DNA of 64,000 nucleotides from contig NZ_CP171821.2 of assembly GCF_028401415.2 (NCBI RefSeq), positions 2,046,001 through 2,110,000 on the forward strand, in the 5' to 3' direction. This document shows, piece by piece, positions 1-7,764 of this stretch. The notes under the pieces are model-generated. The model worked only from the letters and a program-made list of their open reading frames with translations, was not told the origin of the DNA and did no database searches. How positions within the stretch are numbered: the stretch's first letter is position 1; every line of letters starts with the position of its first letter. Source of the stretch: Glaciecola sp028401415 (GTDB lineage: Bacteria; Pseudomonadota; Gammaproteobacteria; Enterobacterales; Alteromonadaceae). A program made the translations under genes and the position numbers.

Positions 1-251
1 AGAGTATTTACTTGCAGGCAGATTACACAGGCAGTCGACTTGACCAGTTTTTCCCACCCTTTCCACAAGAATCTCAAATAGTAAGTTTAGACAATTATTG
101 GCTTGTGAGCGCAAACTACCGCTATTCTTTTAGCCAGCACCTTCAGATAGGTGTGCGATTAAGTAACGCATTTGACGCAGACTTTGAGGATGTTGTGGGC
201 TTTGTAGGTCAATCGCGGCGTATAAATGCAGAGTTGGTATATCACTGGTGA
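1..251 (+). CDS. TonB-dependent receptor, C-terminal end (partial)
   Basis: This is the 3' end of a gene that begins before the window; the first full codon is at position 3. About 82 residues remain. They show alternating polar/aromatic beta-strand pattern (LVSANYRYSF, then a strand with LSNAFD) and finish with a C-terminal Trp, as expected for the last strands of an outer-membrane barrel recognised by the BAM complex. The motif resembling L-x-N-x-F-D near the end is typical of TonB-dependent receptors of the BtuB/CirA type. The substrate cannot be told from this fragment, because plug and TonB box lie outside. Another 22-strand porin-like family is possible. Confidence 0.7.
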   Translation, partial: SIYLQADYTGSRLDQFFPPFPQESQIVSLDNYWLVSANYRYSFSQHLQIGVRLSNAFDADFEDVVGFVGQSRRINAELVYHW

Positions 252-376
252 TACGGTATCCTTCGCTTATCACAAACACAGATTAAAATCGCATTAGGTA
301 AGTCGACGCAGTTTTTTTTAGGGAACTAATAATTACTCTGCGTCTCTTATTGTCACTTTTATTTGAGGAATTTTAC

Positions 377-1030
377 ATGCAGTACACGCAAAAATATATT
401 ATGGGCTTTTTTGCATTAGGTTTATTCGCACTTTTGTTGCCTATGCAAGCCTGCTCTCAGGTTGTGCAATGGGAAGAAGGCACGCATTACGAAATCATTT
501 CTGACGAAGCCACTGCGAAACCCGAAGTGAAAGAGTTTTTCTCATTCTGGTGCCCTGCGTGTTATCGATTTGAGCCAATTGCAAAACAAATCGAAAACAA
601 GCTAGCAGAAGACGTGGCGTTCGATAAGGTACATGTGAATTTTATGGGTGGAATCGGACCAGATATTCAGGACACGGCGACTAAAGCTATGATGATAGGT
701 CGCTCATTAGATAAAGACGAAGCACTCAATGCGGCTATATTTAACTATATTCATGAGCAACGCGCCATCGTGACAAGCTTAGATGACTGGAGAAAAGTGT
801 TTGTCGTCAATGGCGTAGATGGGGAAGAATTTGATAAGCTTGCTAAAAGCTTTAGCATAAACAGCTTAGTAGCGCGAAACAAAAATGAGCTTGAAGCTAA
901 CCGTGCAAATGTAACAGGCGTACCCACGTTTATCGTTAATGGAAAGTACAAGGCTATCTTTAGCCGTGACCGCAGTATGACGATGGACGATATGGTGAAC
1001 TTAGTCGTGTGGTTAAGCGAACAAGACTAA
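377..1030 (+). CDS. DsbA-like periplasmic thiol:disulfide interchange protein
   Basis: The 217-residue product has an N-terminal hydrophobic export segment (about residues 9-22) and a thioredoxin-fold DsbA domain. The redox motif C59-P-A-C62 follows FFSFW, and the cis-proline loop TGVPTF lies near residue 185. The family introduces or shuffles disulfides in exported proteins. CPAC differs from the classical DsbA CPHC, so redox potential may differ. I chose the ATG at 377 because GAGGA lies about eight bases upstream; a TTG at 350 in frame lacks this. A Cys after the hydrophobic segment (MQAC) only weakly resembles a lipobox. A strong terminator follows, so the gene is probably monocistronic. 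Confidence 0.85.
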   Translation: MQYTQKYIMGFFALGLFALLLPMQACSQVVQWEEGTHYEIISDEATAKPEVKEFFSFWCPACYRFEPIAKQIENKLAEDVAFDKVHVNFMGGIGPDIQDTATKAMMIGRSLDKDEALNAAIFNYIHEQRAIVTSLDDWRKVFVVNGVDGEEFDKLAKSFSINSLVARNKNELEANRANVTGVPTFIVNGKYKAIFSRDRSMTMDDMVNLVVWLSEQD

Positions 1031-1094
1031 CACTTTGGAGCTCATGGTCTATGCTCTAGTATTGATATCTCCTGTCTAATGGGCCTAACTAAGA

Positions 1095-1130
1095 CAAAAA
1101 AAGCGACTTCAAGTGAGTCGCTTTTTTATT
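1095..1130 (+). terminator. Rho-independent terminator after the dsbA-like gene
   Basis: A GCGACT/AGTCGC stem (1103-1108 with 1116-1121) is extended by A and T tracts on either side and followed by a run of six T. It sits about 65 bases after the stop of the DsbA-like gene. The A tract also gives a T run on the other strand, so it may act in both directions, but the repeat element lies between it and sulP. Confidence 0.9.
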
Positions 1131-1147
1131 TTCAAGTTTTTGTACTT

Positions 1148-1343
1148 AACCTGAATCCTGTTTAAAAAATGGTGCAAGCGCTTGTTTCACATACTTAAAT
1201 TAGTTTTTACACTCAGTGCTGCTAGAATTGTGAAGGACAAGGCGCAAAAGTCACGTAATAGTTATTCTATTGCTGGCTTTTGCAACGCAGTAATTCGCAA
1301 TTCTAGCGGTGCTGAGCGCCGTTTCTTAAACAGGATTCAGGTT
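1148..1343. repeat. 196-bp palindromic non-coding mobile element (subfamily A)
   Basis: The element begins AACCTGAATCCTG and ends with the near-complement CAGGATTCAGGTT. It is flanked by a perfect 4-bp direct repeat ACTT (1144-1147 and 1344-1347), the mark of transposition. It has no ORF of note. Internally, CTCAGTGCTGCTAGAATTG pairs with a matching segment in the right half partly through G-U pairs, and the core contains GCGCAAAAG opposite CTTTTGC. It is nearly identical to the outer element at 60416-60812 and shares its core with the element at 33602. The best description is a non-autonomous MITE-like element. Its mobilising transposase is unknown. Confidence 0.85.
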
Positions 1344-1355
1344 ACTTAGCTCCTT

Positions 1356-2921
1356 CTAACCCAATTCATCCGACACAATTCGATAGCGAGGGTCTTCATT
1401 CACGTTAATTTCAACGTAAGCGCCAGCCTTCTTCAACAAGGTTTGACACTCTTTGCTAATGTGTCTGATGTGTAACTTTTTCCCCTGCTTTTCGTACTTA
1501 TCCGCAAGGCTATCTAAGGCATCGATTCCAGAGGAATCCCAAATTCGAGACTCTTTGAAATCAATCACCACATCGTCTGGGTCATCTTGTATAGAAAAGA
1601 TATCCCTAAAGTGAGATACAGAGCCAAAAAATAAAGGGCCATCCAAATCATAGACCTTCCAACCATCACTATCTACATGGGTTCGCGCGACAATATGGGT
1701 CGCATGTTTCCACGCAAATACTAAGGCAGATACAATTACGCCGACAACCACGGCAATGGCTAAATCCGCAATCACGGTAATACCCGTGACCAAAAAGAGA
1801 ACAAAAGCATCCTCTTTGTTCACGCCACGCACAATTCTAAAGCTTGCCCACTCAAAGGTACCAATGACCACAACAAACATTACGCCGACCAAGGCTGCAA
1901 GTGGAATCATTTCAATCAATGGCGCCGCAAACAATATAAATGCTAACAACACCAATGCTGCTGTAATACCGGACAAGCGACCACGACCGCCCGAATTAAT
2001 ATTAATCATGCTTTGCCCAATCATGGCACAGCCACCCATGCCACCGAAGAATCCGTTCACCGTGTTGGCAACTCCCTGACCCACACATTCTTTGTTTCCT
2101 CGCCCTCTGGTATCCGTCATTTCATCAATTAGACTAAGGGTTAATAGAGATTCAATTAGCCCCACAAGGCATAAAATAACAGCGGTAGGCAAAATGATAT
2201 AAAACGTTTCCAAATTAAAGGGAATCACAGGAATGGCAAACGAAGGCAGTTCCCCCGCTAACGTAACCGTATCTCGCTGCGCTGCTGGCACCATATCGCG
2301 TACAAAATCAATCACCGTTCGAGCTTCTAAATCTAAGCCATGTACTAACAAGGTCACGCTGACAATGGCTACCAGTGAAGCGGGTACAGCAGTGGTGAGC
2401 TTCGGTAGCAAGTAGATTATGGCCATTGTAAGGAGCACTAAGCCTAACATCCAATACAGAATTGTGCCGGTCATCCACGATAAGTCTCCCATTGCATCAG
2501 TCACTTTGAACTGCCCTAATTGCGCTAGGAAAATGACAATAGCCAGGCCATTAACAAAGCCTAGCATGACTGGATACGGCACGAGACGGATGAATTTACC
2601 CAGCCGGAATACGCCCGCTAACACTTGCAAGATACCCGCAAGAATGACCGCAGCAAATAAGTACTGTATACCGTGCTGAGCAACCAAGGCCACCATGACA
2701 ACTGCCATGGCACCGGTCGCGCCCGAAATCATGCCCGGGCGTCCGCCGATGGCAGAGGTAATTAAACCCATCATAAATGCCGCATATAAACCCACCATAG
2801 GTTCAACGCCCGCGACAAAAGCAAATGCGACGGCTTCAGGCACAAGCGCTAACGCTACAGTGATGCCAGATAAAACATCATTTTTCACGTTACCTTGGGT
2901 GCCATTAATAATATTAAACAT
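1356..2921 (-). CDS. SulP-family inorganic anion transporter with STAS domain
   Basis: This 521-residue inner-membrane protein has the SulP/SLC26 layout: 12-14 hydrophobic segments over residues 1-400 and a cytoplasmic STAS domain at about 415-515. The N-terminal signature LVPEAVAFAFVAGVEP and the GGMGGCAMIGQSMININSGG segment are characteristic. The STAS domain carries DSSGIDAL, the position equivalent to the anti-sigma-antagonist serine. SulP proteins carry sulfate, bicarbonate or other anions, usually with Na+ or H+; marine members are often bicarbonate or sulfate carriers. The sequence alone does not settle the substrate. No carbonic anhydrase or sulfur gene is adjacent, so context does not help. 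Confidence 0.9.
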   Translation of the reverse strand: MFNIINGTQGNVKNDVLSGITVALALVPEAVAFAFVAGVEPMVGLYAAFMMGLITSAIGGRPGMISGATGAMAVVMVALVAQHGIQYLFAAVILAGILQVLAGVFRLGKFIRLVPYPVMLGFVNGLAIVIFLAQLGQFKVTDAMGDLSWMTGTILYWMLGLVLLTMAIIYLLPKLTTAVPASLVAIVSVTLLVHGLDLEARTVIDFVRDMVPAAQRDTVTLAGELPSFAIPVIPFNLETFYIILPTAVILCLVGLIESLLTLSLIDEMTDTRGRGNKECVGQGVANTVNGFFGGMGGCAMIGQSMININSGGRGRLSGITAALVLLAFILFAAPLIEMIPLAALVGVMFVVVIGTFEWASFRIVRGVNKEDAFVLFLVTGITVIADLAIAVVVGVIVSALVFAWKHATHIVARTHVDSDGWKVYDLDGPLFFGSVSHFRDIFSIQDDPDDVVIDFKESRIWDSSGIDALDSLADKYEKQGKKLHIRHISKECQTLLKKAGAYVEINVNEDPRYRIVSDELG

Positions 2922-3114
2922 ACTTTCTCTGTGGTTATTTCATAAACGGCGCGAGTGTAGCAGAAATTATGAACAAGGTCTTTTAACAGATTGTTAATTA
3001 CCCGCTGACAATCATATAGAGGCGTTTTAATACACCGTTATTTATAACTTGAAAATTTTGCGCAATGGCCGATAACAAAGAATCTTTATTTCTTATATTA
3101 ATATCTGAAGCTTG

Positions 3115-5181
3115 ATGAAGCGTTTTACGCACATTCACTTTATTTCTGCCTTGTGCATCACCTCAGTAGTGTTGTTACTATGCTATGTATTTGGTGCCTT
3201 TGAAATACGAGAAAATGCTTTCAAATCAAACATCATAAAAGGTGTTCATCAAGTCTATCAGGGCGGCACGCTATCTGACGTTACCATGAGAGATTCTCTT
3301 GTGGACGTTATTTGCATTTTCCCGAACCAAAATCCTGATCCTTTCTGCGGCGCTTCATTACATACGCACGAAAAAGTAGGTACTGGCGTAGATTTGAGCA
3401 ACTATACCGCCATAGAGCTTCGTATACGCAAACGTTCAGATCATGATAATCAAAAAGTGAAGTTGTCACTCAAAAACTTCAATCCTTCCTACTCAACGCT
3501 TGAAGACTATACATCGCATAAATTTAATAGCGTAGAGTTTTACTTAGACCAAGAAGATGAAACATACGTTGTGCCGCTAGACTATTTCCAAGTAGAAAGC
3601 TGGTGGCAAACTCGCTATAACGTAGAGTTCGATACGGCACAGCCTGAACTTACCAATGTTCAAACCTTCGAACTCATTTGGAAAGACCCAAGCCCCAAAA
3701 GTGTTTACCGCCTTGAAATTACGGATGTGGTCCTGCACGGTGAGTTGCTTGAGTTGAACCACATTCTTGGGATCATCATTACCATTATGGTGCTGGTAAT
3801 CTTCCTGTTGGTTGACCGTCAGCGCGCAAATCAGCGCCTCACCTCATTTATTGACCCGCTTACAAAACTGCTCAATAGAAGAGGCTTGGTTGATTGGCTC
3901 GAACGCAAAATAGGACATAACGCTCAAGAACGCAGTCTCGCTGTGCTTTACATGGATATTGATGACTTTAAACATACTAATGATTCCTACGGTCACTACG
4001 TAGGTGACTTACTGCTCAAAGCCTTTTGTAAAAGTGTTAATGAATGCATTAAATCGAGTCATTCTGCAATCAATCGCGGGAAGCTTGTTCGCCTATCGGG
4101 GGATGAATTTATTGTTGTTGCCGTGGATGTTGACAGCGAAGATGCTACTGCTTTGGGCGAGGCAGTACTTAAACGATTAGTTACACCCATTAAGCTTGAT
4201 GGTAATCCAATAAAAATTAACGTTAGCATGGGCGTTGCATCGATGTACATGAGCACACCTGACACCAAGGAAATTTTCAGACAGGCAGATGCAGCAATGT
4301 ACTTCGCTAAAAAACGAGGGAAGAATCAAGTAAAAGCCTATGATGAGTCGGTTGAGAAGGAGCAAACGAACCGTCAGAAAACAGCCGATAAAGTCCTTCA
4401 TGCCATCAACAATGATGAACTTGCCTTACAGTTTATGCCTATTTTTGATACCGACAAAAAACAAGTTACACAAGTTGAAGTACTACGAAAAATTGCATCT
4501 CCTCGGCTGCCCGATTTCAGCGAGGAAGAGTTAGCGAGCATTGCGACAGAGTTTTCACTGCACGAACAATTAGATGCTTGGGTCCTTAAAAAGACGCTTC
4601 GCTATTTGAGCCAATATTCATCTGAACTCGATTTGCTTGGACTGAAGTTTTGCATCAATGTTAGTGCTTCAGAACTTCAAGATAGACACTTTAGCGATTA
4701 TCTGCTGACTTTAATTGAGCAATATCAAGTAGCACCGAGCTCACTTTGTATAGAAATATCAGAAATTAATACGATGGCGGATCACGACAACGTTGTGATT
4801 GCGTTTAATGCGCTTCATCAAGCGGGGCTTACACTAACAATCGATAAGTTTGGCAGCAGCCATACGATTTTAAGTCATTTAATTGAGTACCCCATTGATT
4901 CAATCAAAATTGATAGAAGGCTAATTGAAGGCCTAAATACTGCTCAAGATAGTGATAATTCCAATGACTACATCAAAGCGCAAGGGTTAATTAAATCATT
5001 AATAGGCTTCGCTAAAAACTGTCAATTTCAATGCATTGCTGATGGCGTTGACACGCTCGAGCAGTTTTATTTGCTAGAGAAGCTTCAATGCGACCTTATT
5101 CAGGGTTATTTGTTTTCTGAGCCTTTAAGCTTCGAAGAACTGATGCAAGGGCTTAAAAGCCAGCTCAACACTACGCTATAA
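3115..5181 (+). CDS. Membrane GGDEF/EAL protein with degenerate EAL domain
   Basis: The 688-residue protein has a signal-anchor (about 10-28), a roughly 190-residue periplasmic sensor of beta-rich character, a second membrane segment (about 218-236), a GGDEF domain and an EAL domain. The diguanylate cyclase motif reads RLSGDEF (near residue 328), with Ser replacing the first Gly and no RxxD inhibitory site before it. In the EAL domain the opening motif is EVL, but the metal-binding DDFGTGYSSL motif is IDKFGSSHTIL and the usual EGVET is DGVDT. Loss of these acids predicts an inactive phosphodiesterase or a c-di-GMP receptor. The start is the ATG at 3115 with GAAG upstream. Its end overlaps bolA by 6 bp, convergently. 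Confidence 0.85.
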   Translation: MKRFTHIHFISALCITSVVLLLCYVFGAFEIRENAFKSNIIKGVHQVYQGGTLSDVTMRDSLVDVICIFPNQNPDPFCGASLHTHEKVGTGVDLSNYTAIELRIRKRSDHDNQKVKLSLKNFNPSYSTLEDYTSHKFNSVEFYLDQEDETYVVPLDYFQVESWWQTRYNVEFDTAQPELTNVQTFELIWKDPSPKSVYRLEITDVVLHGELLELNHILGIIITIMVLVIFLLVDRQRANQRLTSFIDPLTKLLNRRGLVDWLERKIGHNAQERSLAVLYMDIDDFKHTNDSYGHYVGDLLLKAFCKSVNECIKSSHSAINRGKLVRLSGDEFIVVAVDVDSEDATALGEAVLKRLVTPIKLDGNPIKINVSMGVASMYMSTPDTKEIFRQADAAMYFAKKRGKNQVKAYDESVEKEQTNRQKTADKVLHAINNDELALQFMPIFDTDKKQVTQVEVLRKIASPRLPDFSEEELASIATEFSLHEQLDAWVLKKTLRYLSQYSSELDLLGLKFCINVSASELQDRHFSDYLLTLIEQYQVAPSSLCIEISEINTMADHDNVVIAFNALHQAGLTLTIDKFGSSHTILSHLIEYPIDSIKIDRRLIEGLNTAQDSDNSNDYIKAQGLIKSLIGFAKNCQFQCIADGVDTLEQFYLLEKLQCDLIQGYLFSEPLSFEELMQGLKSQLNTTL

Positions 5182-5496
5182 ATTCGTCCCGCCCAAACAG
5201 TTTGGAGATTCAGGAACACTGCCATGTTTGTCTGTCCACTCTTTATGCGTAAATGTATGCAGAGCAAGCGCATGCACCGGACCGGCCAACTCTTCCTCAA
5301 GCGCCTTGTTTACCATACGATGCCGCTGAATTAGACGAAGAGAATCAAAGTTCTCACTGACGATTGTCACCTTAAAATGCGTCTCAGAATTTGGCGGTAC
5401 GGAATGCATGTGACTTTCGTTTTCAACCTTGAGTAAGGCTGGCGAGAGCGCTTCGCTTAGCTTGGTTTCAATGGCTTTTTGTACGGTTGTATTCAT
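5176..5496 (-). CDS. bolA: BolA-family protein
   Basis: The 106-residue protein matches BolA: an N-terminal helix, then HMHSVPPNSETHFKV, the beta-strand with the conserved SHFKV-like motif, and FDSLRLIQRHRMVNKAL containing the R-H-R/MVN helix with the conserved His. BolA proteins bind monothiol glutaredoxin-bound Fe-S clusters and in E. coli also affect cell shape and biofilm genes. It begins four bases after alkB stops, so the two form an operon. It is convergent with, and overlaps by 6 bp, the GGDEF/EAL gene. A BolA1-like rather than IbaG-like assignment is supported by length. Confidence 0.9.
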   Translation of the reverse strand: MNTTVQKAIETKLSEALSPALLKVENESHMHSVPPNSETHFKVTIVSENFDSLRLIQRHRMVNKALEEELAGPVHALALHTFTHKEWTDKHGSVPESPNCLGGTNL

Positions 5497-5500
5497 ATCT

Positions 5501-6139
5501 TCACTTTATTTGTCTAAAGGTAAAATTTAGTCTCGGCCCAAGCAATTTTTTGCTTTTGTTGATGCCGTGATGCCAATATCGCTGGGTGTCGCCGCGCATG
5601 ATGAGAAGCGAACCATGTTCAAGCAGCAAACGCTGTTTTTGTTTTGTTTTGATGTGTTTAAAATCAAAGTTTCGCAACTCCCCCAAGCTTACCGACGCGA
5701 TAACGGGTTGAGCACCAAGCTCTGGTTCATTATCTGAATGCATACCCATACTATCACTGCCATCTCGATAGTAATTTGCGAGCACAGAATTAAACTGAGT
5801 TTGACAGCTTAATTCACAGTACTTCTTGAGCTCCTTAAGTTTTGATTCCCATGGCAGTGGCGACATCGATAACCCAGAATAAGCATAGTCACTTCCCTCA
5901 TCCCCATACCATGCCTGCAACCTTGGTACCTTACAGCTTTTTCCAAACATTTGTATGCTAACCTGCTGCCATTGTAAATGCTCAATGAAATAAGTAAGCA
6001 ATCGATCCGCTTGCTGTGACTTAATCCATGACTTGCAATACCAGACATCCGCATCTTCCATATCAATGCGTTTAAACTCTCGTTTAATGGGCATATCACT
6101 ACCAACAAGGGCATCGAACATCAATTGACTGTTTTGCAT
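5501..6139 (-). CDS. AlkB-like 2-oxoglutarate/Fe(II) dioxygenase (DNA/RNA alkylation repair)
   Basis: The 212-residue protein carries the AlkB signature: NYYRDGSDSMGMHSDNE with the HxD iron ligands H134 and D136, a distal His (H191, in RYWHHGI) and GPRLNFTFR with the two Arg residues that bind 2-oxoglutarate. The GPRxNxTFR form places it nearer ALKBH2/ALKBH3-type enzymes, which oxidatively remove methyl groups from 1-methyladenine and 3-methylcytosine. The neighbouring bolA follows after four bases. No ada-like regulator is nearby. RNA rather than DNA as substrate cannot be excluded. Confidence 0.9.
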   Translation of the reverse strand: MQNSQLMFDALVGSDMPIKREFKRIDMEDADVWYCKSWIKSQQADRLLTYFIEHLQWQQVSIQMFGKSCKVPRLQAWYGDEGSDYAYSGLSMSPLPWESKLKELKKYCELSCQTQFNSVLANYYRDGSDSMGMHSDNEPELGAQPVIASVSLGELRNFDFKHIKTKQKQRLLLEHGSLLIMRGDTQRYWHHGINKSKKLLGPRLNFTFRQIK

Positions 6140-6206
6140 ACGGTTTATTTTACATAAATGATGTTATTATTCGTTTATTACGCATCAACATACCCACATC
6201 TTACGC

Positions 6207-7412
6207 TTGAACACAAATACATACTTCAACAGTGCGCAAAAAGCTCTGACGCTTATGAGATTTCCTGACCAGCATCCACGTTCTTCCTTACAGGCATGGG
6301 ACAGCGCCGACGAATACCTTTTGCAATACCTTTCTGATGAGCTAGATGCAAACAGGCTTGCGCCAGCTGACTTTAGTCAAATGGCCATTGTGAATGACGA
6401 TTTTGGCGCGCTTGCTTGCGCCTTAAGTGAGCACCATCCCATTGTTTACACAGATTCGCATATGTCTGAGCTAGCAATTTATGCAAATGCTCAGCGTAAT
6501 AAACTCGGCGAAATCAAAGTACGCAATGTTTTGAGTTTAAACGAAGCACCCGATCAAAAATTATCATTGCTCATAATAAAACTGCCTCGTTCCATGTCCA
6601 TGCTCGAACAAGCGCTTATTTTGCTTCGCCCCCTGATTGACGAAAACACAAGCATCATTGCCTGTGCCAAGGTCAAAGCGATCACATCAAATGTGCTTAA
6701 GCTATTTGAAAAATTAATCGGCGAGACAAAAACATCGCTGGCGAAGAAAAAGTCTCGACTTATTTTCTCGAAGCTATCGGTAAGCGAAGAGCAGGCGTTG
6801 GCTAACGCGAACAGTTTTCCCACGCAAGTAAAGGATGAGACCTTGCCCTTTACCCTTTTCAACCATGCAAATGTGTTCTGCAGAGAGCATCTAGATATAG
6901 GCGCTCGTTTGCTACTTAAAAATATGCCCAATGGAACCTTTTCGCACTGCATAGACTTAGGATGTGGAAATGGCGTCTTAGGGACGGCTTTTGCCTTAGC
7001 CAATCCCCATACGAAAGTCAGCTTCGTTGACGAGTCATATATGGCGGTGGAATCTGCGAAATTAACCGCTCAAACAGCGCTTTTAGATCAGGCTGCGCAC
7101 GCAGAGCAGGAGCTCGATTTCACTGTAAGTCATTGCCTCTCAAGTTTAGTTGAAGCTAACGACGAACACCGTTGGCAAGAGCCTGATTTAGTGCTTTGCA
7201 ATCCACCGTTTCATCAACAAAATGTGATTTTGGATGATATCGCCTGCCAGATGTTTGTTGACGCACATGAGGTACTGACCACCAAAGGAGAGCTGCGTGT
7301 AGTGGCAAATCGACACTTAGATTACTTCCATAAGCTAAAACGTTTATTCGGTCACTGCGAGCTTATTGCTAGCAATCGGAAGTTTGTTGTATTGCGAGCA
7401 GTGAAGTTGTAA
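6207..7412 (+). CDS. rlmG: 23S rRNA (guanine-N2)-methyltransferase RlmG
   Basis: RlmG methylates a single guanine of 23S rRNA (G1835 in E. coli numbering). The 401-residue length fits. The N-terminal half is the degenerate methyltransferase copy (MRFPDQHPRSSLQAWDSADEYLL region). The C-terminal half has the SAM motif IDLGCGNGVLG, then LVLCNPPFHQQ (near residue 330) and ANRHLDYFHKL, all close to E. coli RlmG as I remember it. I accept the TTG start at 6207 because the residues before MRFPDQ align with the E. coli N-terminus. The promoter region is shared with the divergent alkB-bolA operon. The IS66 element starts two bases after the stop codon. Confidence 0.92.
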   Translation: MNTNTYFNSAQKALTLMRFPDQHPRSSLQAWDSADEYLLQYLSDELDANRLAPADFSQMAIVNDDFGALACALSEHHPIVYTDSHMSELAIYANAQRNKLGEIKVRNVLSLNEAPDQKLSLLIIKLPRSMSMLEQALILLRPLIDENTSIIACAKVKAITSNVLKLFEKLIGETKTSLAKKKSRLIFSKLSVSEEQALANANSFPTQVKDETLPFTLFNHANVFCREHLDIGARLLLKNMPNGTFSHCIDLGCGNGVLGTAFALANPHTKVSFVDESYMAVESAKLTAQTALLDQAAHAEQELDFTVSHCLSSLVEANDEHRWQEPDLVLCNPPFHQQNVILDDIACQMFVDAHEVLTTKGELRVVANRHLDYFHKLKRLFGHCELIASNRKFVVLRAVKL

Positions 7413-7421
7413 TGTAAGCGA

Positions 7422-7757
7422 TCATTTTAGACCGTTCTTTACAACCGTTTGATTTAGGTCTAGTGGTGCAGCGCTAATATGCCTGACTATGCCTGCCGGT
7501 ACTTTGTGATGTGTTTTTGCGTTGTCGTTGGCAATCAACACCGTTTTTCGGTTTTTCTTAAGTAACGTGCCGGTGACTGTCGTGCCGTCATGAGTAAATT
7601 GCACTTTCATACCAGGTCGTAAGATGGCAATCGCGGCTTCGTCTTGCTGCTTTTGTAGCTCATCGATGCGCTCACATACAAATTGATTGAGTATATATAG
7701 TTGGTCAATGGATAAATGGCTGATGTCTATCGTGGTTTTGATGTCTTTATTTGTCAT
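7422..7757 (-). CDS. Small IS66-associated protein of unknown function
   Basis: This 111-residue protein is the last gene inside the IS66 element, between tnpC and the left inverted repeat, seven bases after tnpC. Its first half is helical (LSIDQLYILNQFVCERIDELQKQQDE). The second half (RPGMKVQFTHDGTTVTGTLLKKNRKTV, broken here as a beta-rich module) resembles small KOW/SH3-like nucleic-acid-binding folds. Basic IS66 elements need only tnpA-C, so this is an accessory gene. A role in regulation or target choice is guesswork. Position within the IS and intact frame support it being real. Confidence 0.75.
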   Translation of the reverse strand: MTNKDIKTTIDISHLSIDQLYILNQFVCERIDELQKQQDEAAIAILRPGMKVQFTHDGTTVTGTLLKKNRKTVLIANDNAKTHHKVPAGIVRHISAAPLDLNQTVVKNGLK

Positions 7758-7764
7758 GGTGTGC

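Noticed and set aside
305..350. GACGCAG/CTGCGTC inverted repeat upstream of the DsbA-like gene
   Set aside because: The 7-bp arms are separated by about 26 bases; it is too weak to call a terminator or operator.
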